Counted from the stretch's first letter, positions 25,293 through 33,550 are shown. The stretch is DNA of 52,121 nucleotides from Oscillibacter sp. (GCA_022795445.1 JAAWGR010000013.1:1-52121); one strand, 5' to 3'. Notes: generated by a model from the sequence alone, not told the origin. A program made the numbers and translations.

Positions 25293-25757
25293 TTACTGGC
25301 TTTCTTTTTCGAGGGCATGGATTTGATCGCGCAGCTCGGCGGCACGCTCGAAATTCTCTTGCTGAACGGCTTGCTGCATTTCGATGCGCAAAGCATTCAG
25401 CCTGCGGGTTTTGTCAAATTCGTTCTTGTCTTCTTGGTTCAGCAGCTCCTCCTTCTTTGGCTCCTGAGGGGTTTCCGGTGCACCGAGGGCGGGCATACCG
25501 GCAAACAAGTCGTCAAAGGGATCTTCCAGCATCCGGTTCATACGGCTGAACAGGGAGGGGACGGGCGAGAAGAAATCATCGAAGAGGCTGCCGGAGAAGA
25601 GGTTCTGCATCATACGCTGGCTGTGGGCGGCGATTTGCCGGGTGTAGCCCAGTTTTTCAGCGCATTCACTGCAAAGATGTTTTTCGGTCACATGACCGTT
25701 GACATTGCTCTGGTAAACAAAGGTAACATCATTCTTGCCACAATTTTCGCATTTCAT
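25293..25757 (-). CDS. mcsA: McsA-like zinc-finger / UVR-domain protein
   Basis: 154-residue protein with an N-terminal four-cysteine zinc finger (CENC and CSEC pairs, about residues 3-32), a flexible middle and a C-terminal UVR motif (NFERAAELRDQIHALE). In Bacillus McsA activates the arginine kinase McsB; here only one zinc finger is visible and no mcsB follows, so it probably acts as a ClpC adaptor by itself. GGAGGT lies before ATG 25757, preferred to an in-frame start at 25772. Gap to clpC is 38 bases. Confidence 0.88.
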   Translation of the reverse strand: MKCENCGKNDVTFVYQSNVNGHVTEKHLCSECAEKLGYTRQIAAHSQRMMQNLFSGSLFDDFFSPVPSLFSRMNRMLEDPFDDLFAGMPALGAPETPQEPKKEELLNQEDKNEFDKTRRLNALRIEMQQAVQQENFERAAELRDQIHALEKESQ

Positions 25758-25830
25758 AATCAATACCTCCAAGATCTATAAATAATAAAATATTGACGAA
25801 TGGTAAGGGCCTGTTCAGGCGTTTGGAAGG

Positions 25831-26283
25831 CTACACTTGCAGGATAAGGACATTTTTTAGGATGTCGGCACGAACTTGACCGCGCAGATCCCGTGGAACG
25901 GCGGCTAGCGCCTTGTCACTGATAGCAGCCAGAAGTGTCCGGGTGAGGGACTCATCCAGCGCGCCGGCTTGGGCGAGGTTGCCCAAGATTGCACGTGCGG
26001 AGGGCAAATCAATTTGCACACCCAGCGAGTTGATCACATGCATCAGCAGGGTCTGCCGGTCTACCTGTACCCGCGTGATCCGGATGTATCCATTTCCGCC
26101 CCGCCGGCTTTCCACGATGTAGCCCCGCTCTGGGGAAAAGCGGGTGGACATCACATAATTGATCTGGCTGGGCACGCATTGAAACCGCTGGGCCAAATCG
26201 CTCCGCTGGACCTCCAGCACACCGTCGCTGGACTCGTTCAGGCAGTCTTGCAGGAAGCTGGCAATCAAATCGGAAATCCCCAT
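25831..26283 (-). CDS. ctsR: CtsR heat-shock repressor
   Basis: Class III stress-gene repressor of 150 residues. The winged helix-turn-helix occupies the N-terminal half with the basic wing VESRRGGNGYIRI (about 58-70), whose glycine-rich tip is the family's thermosensor. The C-terminal domain ends normally. First gene of its own operon (ctsR-mcsA-clpC) with GAGAGGAG before ATG 26283. Autoregulation is supported by two CtsR boxes flanking the promoter. Confidence 0.94.
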   Translation of the reverse strand: MGISDLIASFLQDCLNESSDGVLEVQRSDLAQRFQCVPSQINYVMSTRFSPERGYIVESRRGGNGYIRITRVQVDRQTLLMHVINSLGVQIDLPSARAILGNLAQAGALDESLTRTLLAAISDKALAAVPRDLRGQVRADILKNVLILQV

Positions 26284-26308
26284 AGGGAACGCTCCTCTCT
26301 TGCTTGAC

Positions 26309-26325
26309 TTTGACTTTCTTTGATC
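26309..26325 (-). promoter_or_regulatory. CtsR box 1 (downstream of the promoter)
   Basis: On the minus strand GATCAAA-GAA-AGTCAAA, a heptad direct repeat with 3-base spacing that fits the CtsR consensus (A/G)GTCAAA-NAN-(A/G)GTCAAA with one change. It lies after the -10, between promoter and ctsR start. Confidence 0.85.
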
Positions 26326-26340
26326 TTTGTTTCTGACGTT

Positions 26341-26368
26341 AGTATACCACGATTGAAAGAAAAGTCAA
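26341..26368 (-). promoter_or_regulatory. promoter of the ctsR operon
   Basis: Minus-strand TTGACT (26368-26363), spacer 16, TATACT (26346-26341). It is bracketed by two CtsR boxes. Confidence 0.8.
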
Positions 26369-26377
26369 GGGGGGAAA

Positions 26378-26394
26378 TTTGACTTTCTTTGACT
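26378..26394 (-). promoter_or_regulatory. CtsR box 2 (upstream of the promoter)
   Basis: On the minus strand AGTCAAA-GAA-AGTCAAA, two identical heptads spaced by 3 bases, a close fit to the CtsR consensus, just upstream of the -35. Confidence 0.88.
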
Positions 26395-26496
26395 AATCTG
26401 CAAACAAATTGTGAATAGTTAGTTGTAACAAACCGCGTTTTTCTGGTTTTTTCCGAATTTTCTAAAAATTTTCCTGTTAGAATTTTAACAACCCCC

Positions 26497-26524
26497 TTGC
26501 ATTTTCTGAATTCTATGCTACAAT
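26497..26524 (+). promoter_or_regulatory. promoter of the ferredoxin gene
   Basis: TTGCAT (26497-26502), spacer 16, TACAAT (26519-26524), about 32 bases before ATG 26556. Confidence 0.6.
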
Positions 26525-26555
26525 GAGAATACAAATCAATTGGAGGTGCTACCAA

Positions 26556-26729
26556 ATGGCTTACAAGATTACTTCTGCGTGCGTGAGCTGCGGTTCCTGC
26601 TCGGACGCTTGCCCCGCCGGCGCGATCAGCCAGGGCGATGACGCTTATGTCATCGACGCCGCTGCCTGCCTGGACTGCGGTTCCTGCTGCGACACCTGCC
26701 CCAACGGTGCCATCGTCCCCGAGGAATAA
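26556..26729 (+). CDS. 2[4Fe-4S] clostridial-type ferredoxin
   Basis: 57-residue bacterial ferredoxin with two complete cluster motifs, CVSCGSCSDACP and CLDCGSCCDTCP, each CxxCxxCxxxCP. It carries low-potential electrons and is a natural partner for the indolepyruvate oxidoreductase and hydrogenase systems elsewhere in the window. TTGGAGGTG precedes ATG 26556; the longer frame from 26523 has no site. Single-gene unit with its own promoter and terminator. Codon use is more GC-biased than its neighbours, as in a highly expressed gene. Confidence 0.96.
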   Translation: MAYKITSACVSCGSCSDACPAGAISQGDDAYVIDAAACLDCGSCCDTCPNGAIVPEE

Positions 26730-26742
26730 GAACGGGATACAT

Positions 26743-26776
26743 AAAACCCTGCAAGTTTTGACTTGCAGGGTTTTTT
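26743..26776 (+). terminator. terminator after the ferredoxin gene
   Basis: CCCTGCAAG (26747-26755) pairs with CTTGCAGGG (26762-26770), extended by AAAA/TTTT, followed by TTTTTTG. Strong Rho-independent form; the opposite gene ends at 26799, so it may serve both strands. Confidence 0.9.
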
Positions 26777-26798
26777 GTTTTATCGGAACAGGATAGGC

Positions 26799-27155
26799 TC
26801 AGCCGCGCTTAAAACTCAGATAGCGGGTGCCCTGAAAGGTAAGGCTGCCCTGATCGCCTTCTACAAGCTGGCCATACTCGTTACCATCGATGGTCAGCTC
26901 GATCCGGTCGCCGCTTTCAACCTGGAAGGTGGCGTGATACCAAGTGGAGGCATGCTTACCGTGAACCTCCGTGCGTTTGGCGACGACGGTAGCAGAAACC
27001 GTCAGTTTGGGGGAGTTATTGTTTTTTCTCCACTCGCGTACACCCTGGGAGATAATAAATATAAAGAAACAGATGAACAGAACAAAGAAAATTGCAAAAA
27101 CAATACCAAAGAATCCGAAATCGCTGAAAAACCCGCCAGAAGGTCCGTAATACAT
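26799..27155 (-). CDS. DUF2500-like membrane-anchored protein
   Basis: 118-residue protein with one N-terminal membrane segment (about residues 13-36) and a soluble beta-rich domain beginning around PKLTVSATVVAKRTEV, which fits the DUF2500 (YhhM-like) family. Function unknown. ATG 27155 follows AAAGGGG by 9 bases; the longer frame from 27215 includes the promoter. Single-gene unit. Confidence 0.8.
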   Translation of the reverse strand: MYYGPSGGFFSDFGFFGIVFAIFFVLFICFFIFIISQGVREWRKNNNSPKLTVSATVVAKRTEVHGKHASTWYHATFQVESGDRIELTIDGNEYGQLVEGDQGSLTFQGTRYLSFKRG

Positions 27156-27181
27156 GGAAACAACCCCTTTCTTTTGATTCC

Positions 27182-27210
27182 AGTATAGCATAGGAATCCT
27201 TTGGATGCAA
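27182..27210 (-). promoter_or_regulatory. promoter of the DUF2500-like gene
   Basis: Minus-strand TTGCAT (27210-27205), spacer 17, TATACT (27187-27182). Confidence 0.6.
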
Positions 27211-27226
27211 GGCATAGGCTGGACAA

Positions 27227-27255
27227 TTGACAGGGAAGGGTTTCTGCGGTAAAAT
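27227..27255 (+). promoter_or_regulatory. promoter of the trmN6-rsmI operon
   Basis: Perfect TTGACA (27227-27232), spacer 17, TAAAAT (27250-27255); divergent from the DUF2500 promoter, leader about 105 bases. Confidence 0.65.
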
Positions 27256-27365
27256 TGAAAAGATCGAAAGGCGAAGAAGCTTTTCTTTAGAAAATATGTG
27301 AAAAATAAAGCGCTATAAAAATGTGGTGGAGAAGGCGCTGGCCCATCTCAAGGAGGGAGGAGACG

Positions 27366-28091
27366 ATGGAGCACTGGGAAGAACTGAAACCCGGTGGCTT
27401 GCGGTTTGCGTGGTCCGATGGCCTGTTCCGTCCAGGAACAGACACGTTCCTTTTGTCGTCTCTGCCGCGCCTGAAACCGGGTTTGAGGGTGTGCGACTTA
27501 GGCTGCGGTACAGGTTTGCTGGGGATGCTGCTGCTTCAAAAGGAACCGAATATATCCGTCACAGGCTTGGAGATTCAGCCGGAGGCGGTGGCGCTGGCAG
27601 AAAAAGCCGTCAAAGAAAATGGCTTGCAGGACCGCTTTGCCGTCCGTTTGGAAAATCTGCGGGAAAGTGGGCTGCCTGCCGGGAGCTTTGATTTGACGGT
27701 CTGCAATCCGCCGTACTATTCCCTGCAAAGCGGCTTCACATCTGAAGATGCTGCCCGTCGGAAAGCCCGTTCGGAGATTGTATGTACGCTGGCCATCGTC
27801 TGCCGTGCGGCAGCGCGTCTGACCCGATGGGGCGGGGCGTTCTGTCTTGTCTATAAGCCGGAGCGTCTGACAGATTTGCTCTGTACCCTCCGGGAAAACG
27901 CCCTGGAGCCCAAACGTCTGCGGTTCGTGAGCCAGACGGTGGAGGCCGCGCCGTCGCTCCTTCTCCTGGAAGCCCGTCGGGGCGGCAAACCTGGCTTGAC
28001 TATTGAAACACCTTTAGTATTACAAACCCCGGACGGCAGTCCGTCCTCAGAACTGGAACGTATTTATTTTCGACAGGAGGTCCCATTATGA
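27366..28091 (+). CDS. tRNA1(Val) (adenine37-N6)-methyltransferase family protein
   Basis: SAM-dependent N6-adenine methyltransferase of the TrmN6/YabB type, 241 residues. SAM motif CDLGCGTGLLG near residues 42-52 and catalytic NPPYY near 115. Position directly before rsmI with a 4-base ATGA overlap is the conserved Firmicute arrangement. GGAGGGAGGAG precedes ATG 27366; the longer frame from 27321 is not supported. The exact tRNA target is inferred. Confidence 0.88.
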   Translation: MEHWEELKPGGLRFAWSDGLFRPGTDTFLLSSLPRLKPGLRVCDLGCGTGLLGMLLLQKEPNISVTGLEIQPEAVALAEKAVKENGLQDRFAVRLENLRESGLPAGSFDLTVCNPPYYSLQSGFTSEDAARRKARSEIVCTLAIVCRAAARLTRWGGAFCLVYKPERLTDLLCTLRENALEPKRLRFVSQTVEAAPSLLLLEARRGGKPGLTIETPLVLQTPDGSPSSELERIYFRQEVPL

Positions 28092-28930
28092 GCGGAACGC
28101 TGTACCTTGTTGCAACGCCTATCGGGAACCTGGGTGATTTTTCCCCCAGGGCTGTAGAAACGCTGCAAACCGTGGATTTCGTAGCGGCGGAGGATACCCG
28201 GGTATCCTTGAAGCTGCTGAATCATTTTCATATAAAAAAACCCCTTGTCAGTTATCACGAGCACAACCATGTGACCGCAGGAGAATCCATCCTGGCCCGG
28301 CTGCTGGCGGGAGAATCCTGCGCGCTGGTTACAGATGCGGGTACTCCTGCCATATCGGACCCTGGGGAGGATTTGGTGCACCTGTGCGCTGGGAACGGAG
28401 TAGAGGTGTTGGCGGTTCCTGGCTGCTGTGCGGCGGTAAATGCCTTAGCAGTCAGCGGTCTGCCAACGGGACGGTTTACTTTTGAAGGATTTCTTACTGT
28501 AAATAAGAAAAATCGCCGGGAGCATCTGGATAGCCTGCGGAATGAACAGCGTACTATGATTTTTCATGAGGCGCCCCACAAACTGCGGACGACGCTGGCG
28601 GACCTGGCGGAAGCCTTTGGCATGGAGCGGCGTGTGGCTCTTTGCCGGGAGTTGACGAAGCTTCATGAGGAAACCCAGCGCTGCACGTTGGGCGAAGCTG
28701 CTGCATATTATGCGGAACATCCCCCCCGTGGAGAGTATGTCTTGGTAGTGGCAGGGGCGGAGGCAAGCGCAGAGTCTGCCGTAACGCTGGAAGAGGCGGT
28801 AAGGCAGGTGCTGGTCCTTCAAGGAGAGGGGATACGGCTGAAAGATGCGGCGAAGGAAGTTGCGGTTCACACGGGGCTGTCGAAAAATGAGCTGTACGCC
28901 GCTGCTTTGGGGCGTGAAAAACCGGTGTGA
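28088..28930 (+). CDS. rsmI: 16S rRNA (cytidine1402-2'-O)-methyltransferase RsmI
   Basis: Tetrapyrrole-methylase-fold enzyme that 2'-O-methylates C1402 in the decoding centre. N-terminal VATPIGNLGDFSPRA and AAEDTRVS, then TDAGTPAISDPG near 81-92 and GFLTVNKKNRREHL near 134. Length 280 is normal. AGGAGG lies 6 bases before ATG 28088, inside the end of the upstream gene. The stop codon lies within the terminator hairpin. Confidence 0.96.
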   Translation: MSGTLYLVATPIGNLGDFSPRAVETLQTVDFVAAEDTRVSLKLLNHFHIKKPLVSYHEHNHVTAGESILARLLAGESCALVTDAGTPAISDPGEDLVHLCAGNGVEVLAVPGCCAAVNALAVSGLPTGRFTFEGFLTVNKKNRREHLDSLRNEQRTMIFHEAPHKLRTTLADLAEAFGMERRVALCRELTKLHEETQRCTLGEAAAYYAEHPPRGEYVLVVAGAEASAESAVTLEEAVRQVLVLQGEGIRLKDAAKEVAVHTGLSKNELYAAALGREKPV

Positions 28931-28948
28931 GAAATCACACCGGTTTTT
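28917..28948. terminator. bidirectional terminator rsmI / HAD gene
   Basis: CCGGTGTGA (28922-28930) and TCACACCGG (28935-28943) with a GAAA loop, flanked by AAAAA and TTTTTTTT. The left arm contains the rsmI stop TGA. The A and T runs make it work for both converging genes. Confidence 0.9.
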
Positions 28949-28961
28949 TTTATTCCCAGTA

Positions 28962-29816
28962 TCAGCGTCTGCCGTTGTATTTCTGGTCAAGGAGTTCGAT
29001 CACATCGCCGATGGCCCCGTCTTTTGCATGGCGGACAATCGTGGCTCCACAAGCCCGTACTGCCGGGATGCAGTTCTCTGGTGCAAAACCTTCTGCGGCC
29101 GCGGTGAGCATGGAAATGTCGTTGGCCTCATCACCGGCGCAGTAGACGTGTTCCATGGAAATGCCCAGCCGCGCCGCCAGGAGCTGTATCATGCCGCCCT
29201 TGTTAGCGCCTTTGGAAGTCATTTCCAGAAGAGTCTTGCCGGAGAAAATCAATTCGTAATCTTCCGCCCAGCCCTGCTCTTGCAGGAAGGTTTTAATGGC
29301 TTCCAATGTTTCATGGTCCGCCTCATAAAGCAGCTTTCCCAGTGGCAGAGGAACATCTGCCATGGTGGGCAATTCCACGACGGAAACATTGGTGATGCGT
29401 TCGTGTTGCCGGGTGATCGCGTTGGGATGTACTGCATGGATGATATTATCAATATGATACGCCTCAATGGCCGCCTCAGGGAAGCGGTCAAGGATGACCT
29501 GTCCTCGTTCCCGGGCTTTTTCGTCCAGCATGGCAGTTTCCAGATATGCCGCATTTTCAAAATCGTAAAGCGCCGCGCCGTTGCATACCACGCCAGGACT
29601 ATTCATAGGCACTTGGTCCGCGTAATTGATGAACGCCGCCAGCGCCCGGCCCGTTGCGATGGCGAAGCGTCCGCCCTCTGCCATAAAGTACGCCAGCGCC
29701 GTTCGGTTCCGTTCCGGCAGGGGCGGTACTGGCGTACCGGAACGGAGGGCGTCCTCGGTGTAAATTAAGGTGTTGTCAAAATCGCTGGCGAGTAAAACGC
29801 CGTCAAATTTTCCCAT
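28962..29816 (-). CDS. HAD-superfamily hydrolase (Cof type)
   Basis: Cof-like HAD phosphatase of 284 residues. Motif I is SDFDNTL (about residues 11-17), where the family normally has DxDGTL; the two aspartates needed for catalysis are kept. ATGRAL gives motif II, K in SKGANKGG motif III, and GDEANDISML near 238 motif IV. The C2-type cap is present. Substrates of such enzymes are sugar or nucleotide phosphates and cannot be told from sequence. AAGGGGG precedes ATG 29816; it follows ricT by 20 bases. Confidence 0.88.
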   Translation of the reverse strand: MGKFDGVLLASDFDNTLIYTEDALRSGTPVPPLPERNRTALAYFMAEGGRFAIATGRALAAFINYADQVPMNSPGVVCNGAALYDFENAAYLETAMLDEKARERGQVILDRFPEAAIEAYHIDNIIHAVHPNAITRQHERITNVSVVELPTMADVPLPLGKLLYEADHETLEAIKTFLQEQGWAEDYELIFSGKTLLEMTSKGANKGGMIQLLAARLGISMEHVYCAGDEANDISMLTAAAEGFAPENCIPAVRACGATIVRHAKDGAIGDVIELLDQKYNGRR

Positions 29817-29836
29817 AACTTTGTTACCCCCTTGAA

Positions 29837-30982
29837 TCAGCCCTTATTTGGTTGTTCGCCCTTGTTCCAGCGGCGGCCTCCGCGGTAAGGCGGATGGCGT
29901 TGTTTACTGTCGCTGCTCCGGCTTTCGCCTTTTGCCGGCGGTTTACTGGAACGGGGCTGCTTTCCACCGGAGGGACGAGGAGGTTTTCGGTTGTTATTGC
30001 TGTTGCTCCGGTGACGACGGCGGAAGGGTTTTTCTTCCGTCTTTTCTGGAGGTTCCGGCGTATCCATGTGGAAGGGGATGGAAAAGACTGGCGGTACAAG
30101 TTCTTCTTCCTCTTTTTCTTCCACGAACCGGGCGGGCCGCTCTGGAAGCTCAATGCCGTCCCGGCTGCCTTTACCGTTCCGCAGGACCCGGATTTCGCAG
30201 TTGCGGTAGGTTTTAAGGACCTCCGGCGAGTTGTCCAGGCAGACCTTTACCATCTCCCGCAGGAGGTCTACGCCCTTTACATTACCAGGACCGTCAGGGG
30301 TTTGTACAAAGGATTCCAGCTTTGGCATCCGCTTTGCGGCGTCTTCGTACACATTCTGCTCGTATTTCAAACAGCACATCAGCCGCCCGCAGGTACCGGA
30401 GATTTTCGTGGGGTTAAGGCTGAGGTTCTGCGTCTTGGCCATTTTTATGGAGACAGGCATAAAGCTTTCCAAGAACGAGGAGCAGCAGAAGGGACGCCCG
30501 CAGATGCCCAAGCCGCCGATCATCTTTGCCTCATCCCGCACACCAATCTGCCGCAGCTCGATCCTCGCCCGGAAGACGGAAGCCAAGTCCCGCACCAATT
30601 CCCGGAAATCGACTCGGCCGTCGGCGGTGAAGTAAAAGACGATTTTGTTGCTGTCGAAGCCGGCAGAGACGTTTACCAGCTTCATGACAAGCCCATGCTC
30701 TGCAATTTTTCGCTCGCAGATGTCAAAAGCTTCCAGCTCTTTTTTTCGGTTGTACTCCAGGATGCGGAGGTCGTTTTCATTGGCAATCCGCACCATAATG
30801 CTCAGGGGCTTTACGATGTCTTCCTCTTCAACCTCGTGGTTTCCCTGGGTGCAGATAGCCATCTCTAATCCCTGGGCAGTCTGGACGATTACCTGTTCGC
30901 CCATCCGTACCGGCACACCCTGGGGATCAAAAAAATAGTTTTTGCTTCCGTTCCGGAAACGGACGCTGATTACTTCTGTCAA
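29837..30982 (-). CDS. ricT: PSP1-domain protein RicT (YaaT)
   Basis: RicT is part of the RicA-RicF-RicT (Y-complex) that works with RNase Y in mRNA maturation and carries Fe-S clusters. The PSP1 domain has the cysteine-rich GICGRPFCCSSFL (about residues 158-170) and GTCGRLMCCLKYE (about 194-206) motifs. At 381 residues it is about 100 longer than Bacillus RicT: the C-terminal extension from about 290 is basic and low-complexity (RRRHRSNSNNNRKPPRP), likely disordered and RNA-binding. Its ATG overlaps the holB stop by 4 bases. Confidence 0.93.
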   Translation of the reverse strand: MTEVISVRFRNGSKNYFFDPQGVPVRMGEQVIVQTAQGLEMAICTQGNHEVEEEDIVKPLSIMVRIANENDLRILEYNRKKELEAFDICERKIAEHGLVMKLVNVSAGFDSNKIVFYFTADGRVDFRELVRDLASVFRARIELRQIGVRDEAKMIGGLGICGRPFCCSSFLESFMPVSIKMAKTQNLSLNPTKISGTCGRLMCCLKYEQNVYEDAAKRMPKLESFVQTPDGPGNVKGVDLLREMVKVCLDNSPEVLKTYRNCEIRVLRNGKGSRDGIELPERPARFVEEKEEEELVPPVFSIPFHMDTPEPPEKTEEKPFRRRHRSNSNNNRKPPRPSGGKQPRSSKPPAKGESRSSDSKQRHPPYRGGRRWNKGEQPNKG

Positions 30983-31833
30983 AAGGGTTCATCCTCCAAT
31001 TCCGCGGCGAGCGCGCCCAGCACGTGGCCTGTGCCAACATTATAAGCGCATTCGTCATGATACTTTTTCAGCAGTTCTATTGTGCGCATAATTTGTGCAT
31101 TTGTCAAGTTCTTCGCTAAAAATGGCGCGATTTCCCGATTAGAAGCCTCCGGTTCCCGTCCATATTGCAGCAGCAATGCGGCCGCGAAAGCCTCCCGGCA
31201 GCGGTCCAGCAGGGTTGCCAGTTCTTCCCGGTTGATTTTCCGCCGTTCCAGCCGCACCGCGACTTCCGCTGCCGCTCCCCGGCGGCGTACTGCCGCACGG
31301 CACAAAGCTTCCGTATCTTCTGTGACGTCTGCCAGCTCTGTCCTGGCAGGCCGCAATTTCAGTTCGACGCAGCGGGAGCGGAGGGTTTGGAGAACCACTG
31401 CCGGATTTTCTGCGCAGAAGAGGAAGGCAGCGTAAGGGGGGCCTTCTTCTACGAGCTTCAAGAGGACATTTTGATCTTGTTCGGTCAACAGTGTACAGTC
31501 AGGAAACAGGTAAACCTTCCGGCGTCCCTCATTAGGCTGAACATAGGCGTCCGCCCGAACGTCACGGACGATTTCCACGGCAATGTTTTTGTGCTGCGTA
31601 TCCTGGACAGTGGATACATCCGGATGGATATCTGCAAATACTTTGCGGCAGGCGGCGCAGGTACCGCAAGGGGCCTGATTGTTCTCACATTCCAGTGCGG
31701 CGGCGGCATAACGGGCGGCATGGAGCCGGTCGCCGCTGCCAGTGATCAGCAGGGCATGGGACAAGGCCCCGTGGGACGCAGCTGTCCGGATGTGGGAGAG
31801 TATGGGGTCTTCGGTTTTGGCAGAAGCCGGCAT
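30979..31833 (-). CDS. holB: DNA polymerase III delta' subunit
   Basis: Clamp-loader subunit of 284 residues. A four-cysteine zinc site (C, CGTC, C, about residues 49-62) and the sensor-like LLKLVEEGP near 118 are typical. The Walker A is degenerate (LITGSGDRLHAARY), as expected for delta', which does not hydrolyse ATP. GAGGAGG precedes ATG 31833; the longer frame to 31884 is not supported. holB-ricT order is conserved from Bacillus; tmk is not present here. Confidence 0.92.
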   Translation of the reverse strand: MPASAKTEDPILSHIRTAASHGALSHALLITGSGDRLHAARYAAAALECENNQAPCGTCAACRKVFADIHPDVSTVQDTQHKNIAVEIVRDVRADAYVQPNEGRRKVYLFPDCTLLTEQDQNVLLKLVEEGPPYAAFLFCAENPAVVLQTLRSRCVELKLRPARTELADVTEDTEALCRAAVRRRGAAAEVAVRLERRKINREELATLLDRCREAFAAALLLQYGREPEASNREIAPFLAKNLTNAQIMRTIELLKKYHDECAYNVGTGHVLGALAAELEDEPF

Positions 31834-31943
31834 AATAGGGTTCCTCCTCGCGGTGTAAGTGTGTGCTTTCACACAGCATAACATATTTTCAAAAAAAGAA
31901 AAGGGCGTTTGTTAAGTGGAAGAGAAAACGCTGAATAATGTGC

Positions 31944-31965
31944 AGGCCACCCGAAAGGGCGGCCT
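31944..31965 (-). terminator. hairpin after the DUF2156-GNAT gene
   Basis: AGGCCACCC (31944-31952) and GGGCGGCCT (31957-31965) form a 9-bp stem with one mismatch/wobble and a GAAA loop, 9 bases after the stop at 31974. No long T run follows, so efficiency is uncertain. Confidence 0.5.
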
Positions 31966-31973
31966 ATGCAGAA

Positions 31974-33377
31974 TTAAACGAGTTTTTCAAAATAGTAAAA
32001 AGTTTCGTCTTCCCCGTTCCGGCGCATGGAGGCAGAGAGCATTTTTATAGAGGCGGTATTTTCTTTGAAGCACTTGGCAAATACCCGGCCAAGATGGAGC
32101 TTGTAAAGCCCCCATTCAGCGACGGCGGCAAAGGCTTCCGTACCGTAACCGTTTCCGGCATAAGCTGGAGCGATACGGCATCCCAGTTCCGCGCCGCCCC
32201 GGCAGTCGAAGTTGTAGAGGACGGCTTCACCGATAAATTTTCCATCCAGCCGAACGGCAAAATTTGCAGCGAAACGGTTTGCAAAATCCCGTTGGGCGAC
32301 GTCAAAAAAGCTGCGTTCCTCAACAGGACCGCCTAATCCGCCCACATCATCATAGCCCCACCAACGGTTTCGTTCTTTGTCTAAAACAAGGGCATTGTAA
32401 GCGGGGATATCCGCTTCCGTCAGGGCAGAAAGGGTCAAGCGCTCCGTTTTCAGTTCAGGGATTGCGGTGATGTGCCGCATGAGTTCATTCATTGGTTCGA
32501 AACAGTATTTCGACGCCAGTTTTGCTGGGCCGTATTGCAGCTTCGAGGTCCGGAGCCCACGGTCGGCAGCATCGTCCTCACGGTTGATCCACTGGCAGTT
32601 GCTGCCGAAAGCCCCGGCAAAGGCCTGGACAAACGTTGGATAGATACCGGTATAGGAGTAGAGGGCCTTTTCGATGTGGATGATCAAGGTGTCCCCGCAG
32701 CGCTCCGACAAAGAGAGGGCAATCAGCTTTTCGCCGTCAAACATGCCTCCGGCGACAAACCAAGACTTACCTGCAAGCTTCAGCATTTTCTTCGCCTGCT
32801 TCAGTTCCTCTTGGGCCTTGGCGTTGCTGCTTTTAGGAAACTCTGCCTCATAATCCCGCCAAAATTGTTCAATGATAGGCGCATCCTCAGCCGTTAAAGG
32901 CCGGATAGACGCATCGGGCCACTGCGCCCGAAATTTATTGATGTGGTTCCGCTGTCCAGAGTAGCGTCGCCCGGTAAAATACTGCAAATCCTCCCGGTAA
33001 TAAACATAATCTCGCCAAGTGCGGATGTCGCTGACCCGTACATACGGGTACCGGGCCATTAGCCGCGTCGCTTTGCACTCTGGAACGACGGATATCACTG
33101 GCAGGCGGCCTTGTTCCAGGCAGTATTTTTCGATGAAGGAGAGTGCGGCATCCTCATCGCCCTCTGGGCCGGGAATCGGGTAGTCGAATACCCAGCTGCC
33201 GTCGTGTTCGTTCCGCACGACCAGGCAGCCCGCCGTTTCCGTCCAGGCCGGGTGCAGTACAGGCCGCCACATAAGCTTAGTGCCCAGGGAGTATTCGCAC
33301 AGACCGTAGTTGCAGTCTTTATAGTATTTCCGCAGCTTAGCCGCGTCTTGTTTTGTCACCGGCTTGAACTGTTCCAT
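31974..33377 (-). CDS. DUF2156 - GNAT acetyltransferase fusion protein
   Basis: 467-residue two-domain protein. The N-terminal part (about residues 1-290) resembles DUF2156, the GNAT-like fold of the MprF C-terminal domain that uses aminoacyl-tRNA or acyl donors (GRRYSGQRNHINKF, then LSLSERCGDTLIIHIEKAL). The C-terminal part (about 300-467) is a RimJ/RimL-type GNAT acetyltransferase (LKTERLTLSALTEAD ... AYAGNGYGTEAFAAV with the CoA-binding loop). No membrane segments. ATG 33377 follows GGAGGT by 4 bases. Substrate unknown. Confidence 0.82.
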   Translation of the reverse strand: MEQFKPVTKQDAAKLRKYYKDCNYGLCEYSLGTKLMWRPVLHPAWTETAGCLVVRNEHDGSWVFDYPIPGPEGDEDAALSFIEKYCLEQGRLPVISVVPECKATRLMARYPYVRVSDIRTWRDYVYYREDLQYFTGRRYSGQRNHINKFRAQWPDASIRPLTAEDAPIIEQFWRDYEAEFPKSSNAKAQEELKQAKKMLKLAGKSWFVAGGMFDGEKLIALSLSERCGDTLIIHIEKALYSYTGIYPTFVQAFAGAFGSNCQWINREDDAADRGLRTSKLQYGPAKLASKYCFEPMNELMRHITAIPELKTERLTLSALTEADIPAYNALVLDKERNRWWGYDDVGGLGGPVEERSFFDVAQRDFANRFAANFAVRLDGKFIGEAVLYNFDCRGGAELGCRIAPAYAGNGYGTEAFAAVAEWGLYKLHLGRVFAKCFKENTASIKMLSASMRRNGEDETFYYFEKLV

Positions 33378-33389
33378 GTCAACCTCCAC

Positions 33390-33433
33390 GCGCCTTTGGC
33401 GCTCTCTCGTACTCCGCAGAACCAGGGTTCTGC
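33390..33433 (-). promoter_or_regulatory. two small hairpins in the leader of the DUF2156-GNAT gene
   Basis: GCGCC/GGCGC (33390-33394, 33398-33402) and GCAGAACC/GGTTCTGC (33416-33423, 33426-33433) are perfect stems. The first ends next to the GGAGG ribosome binding site and could hold it back in RNA; otherwise they may just be the end of the upstream transcript. The rest of 33434-33550 shows no gene. Confidence 0.4.
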
Positions 33434-33550
33434 CCCCTTCTATACAATTATAATAGTATACGCCAAATACCGGGATTTCCCTGCGGTTTTTGCAACATTG
33501 TGAAAATCCCTACGGAAACTATACCAAATTTCAAAAGATTTTGCAATGGG

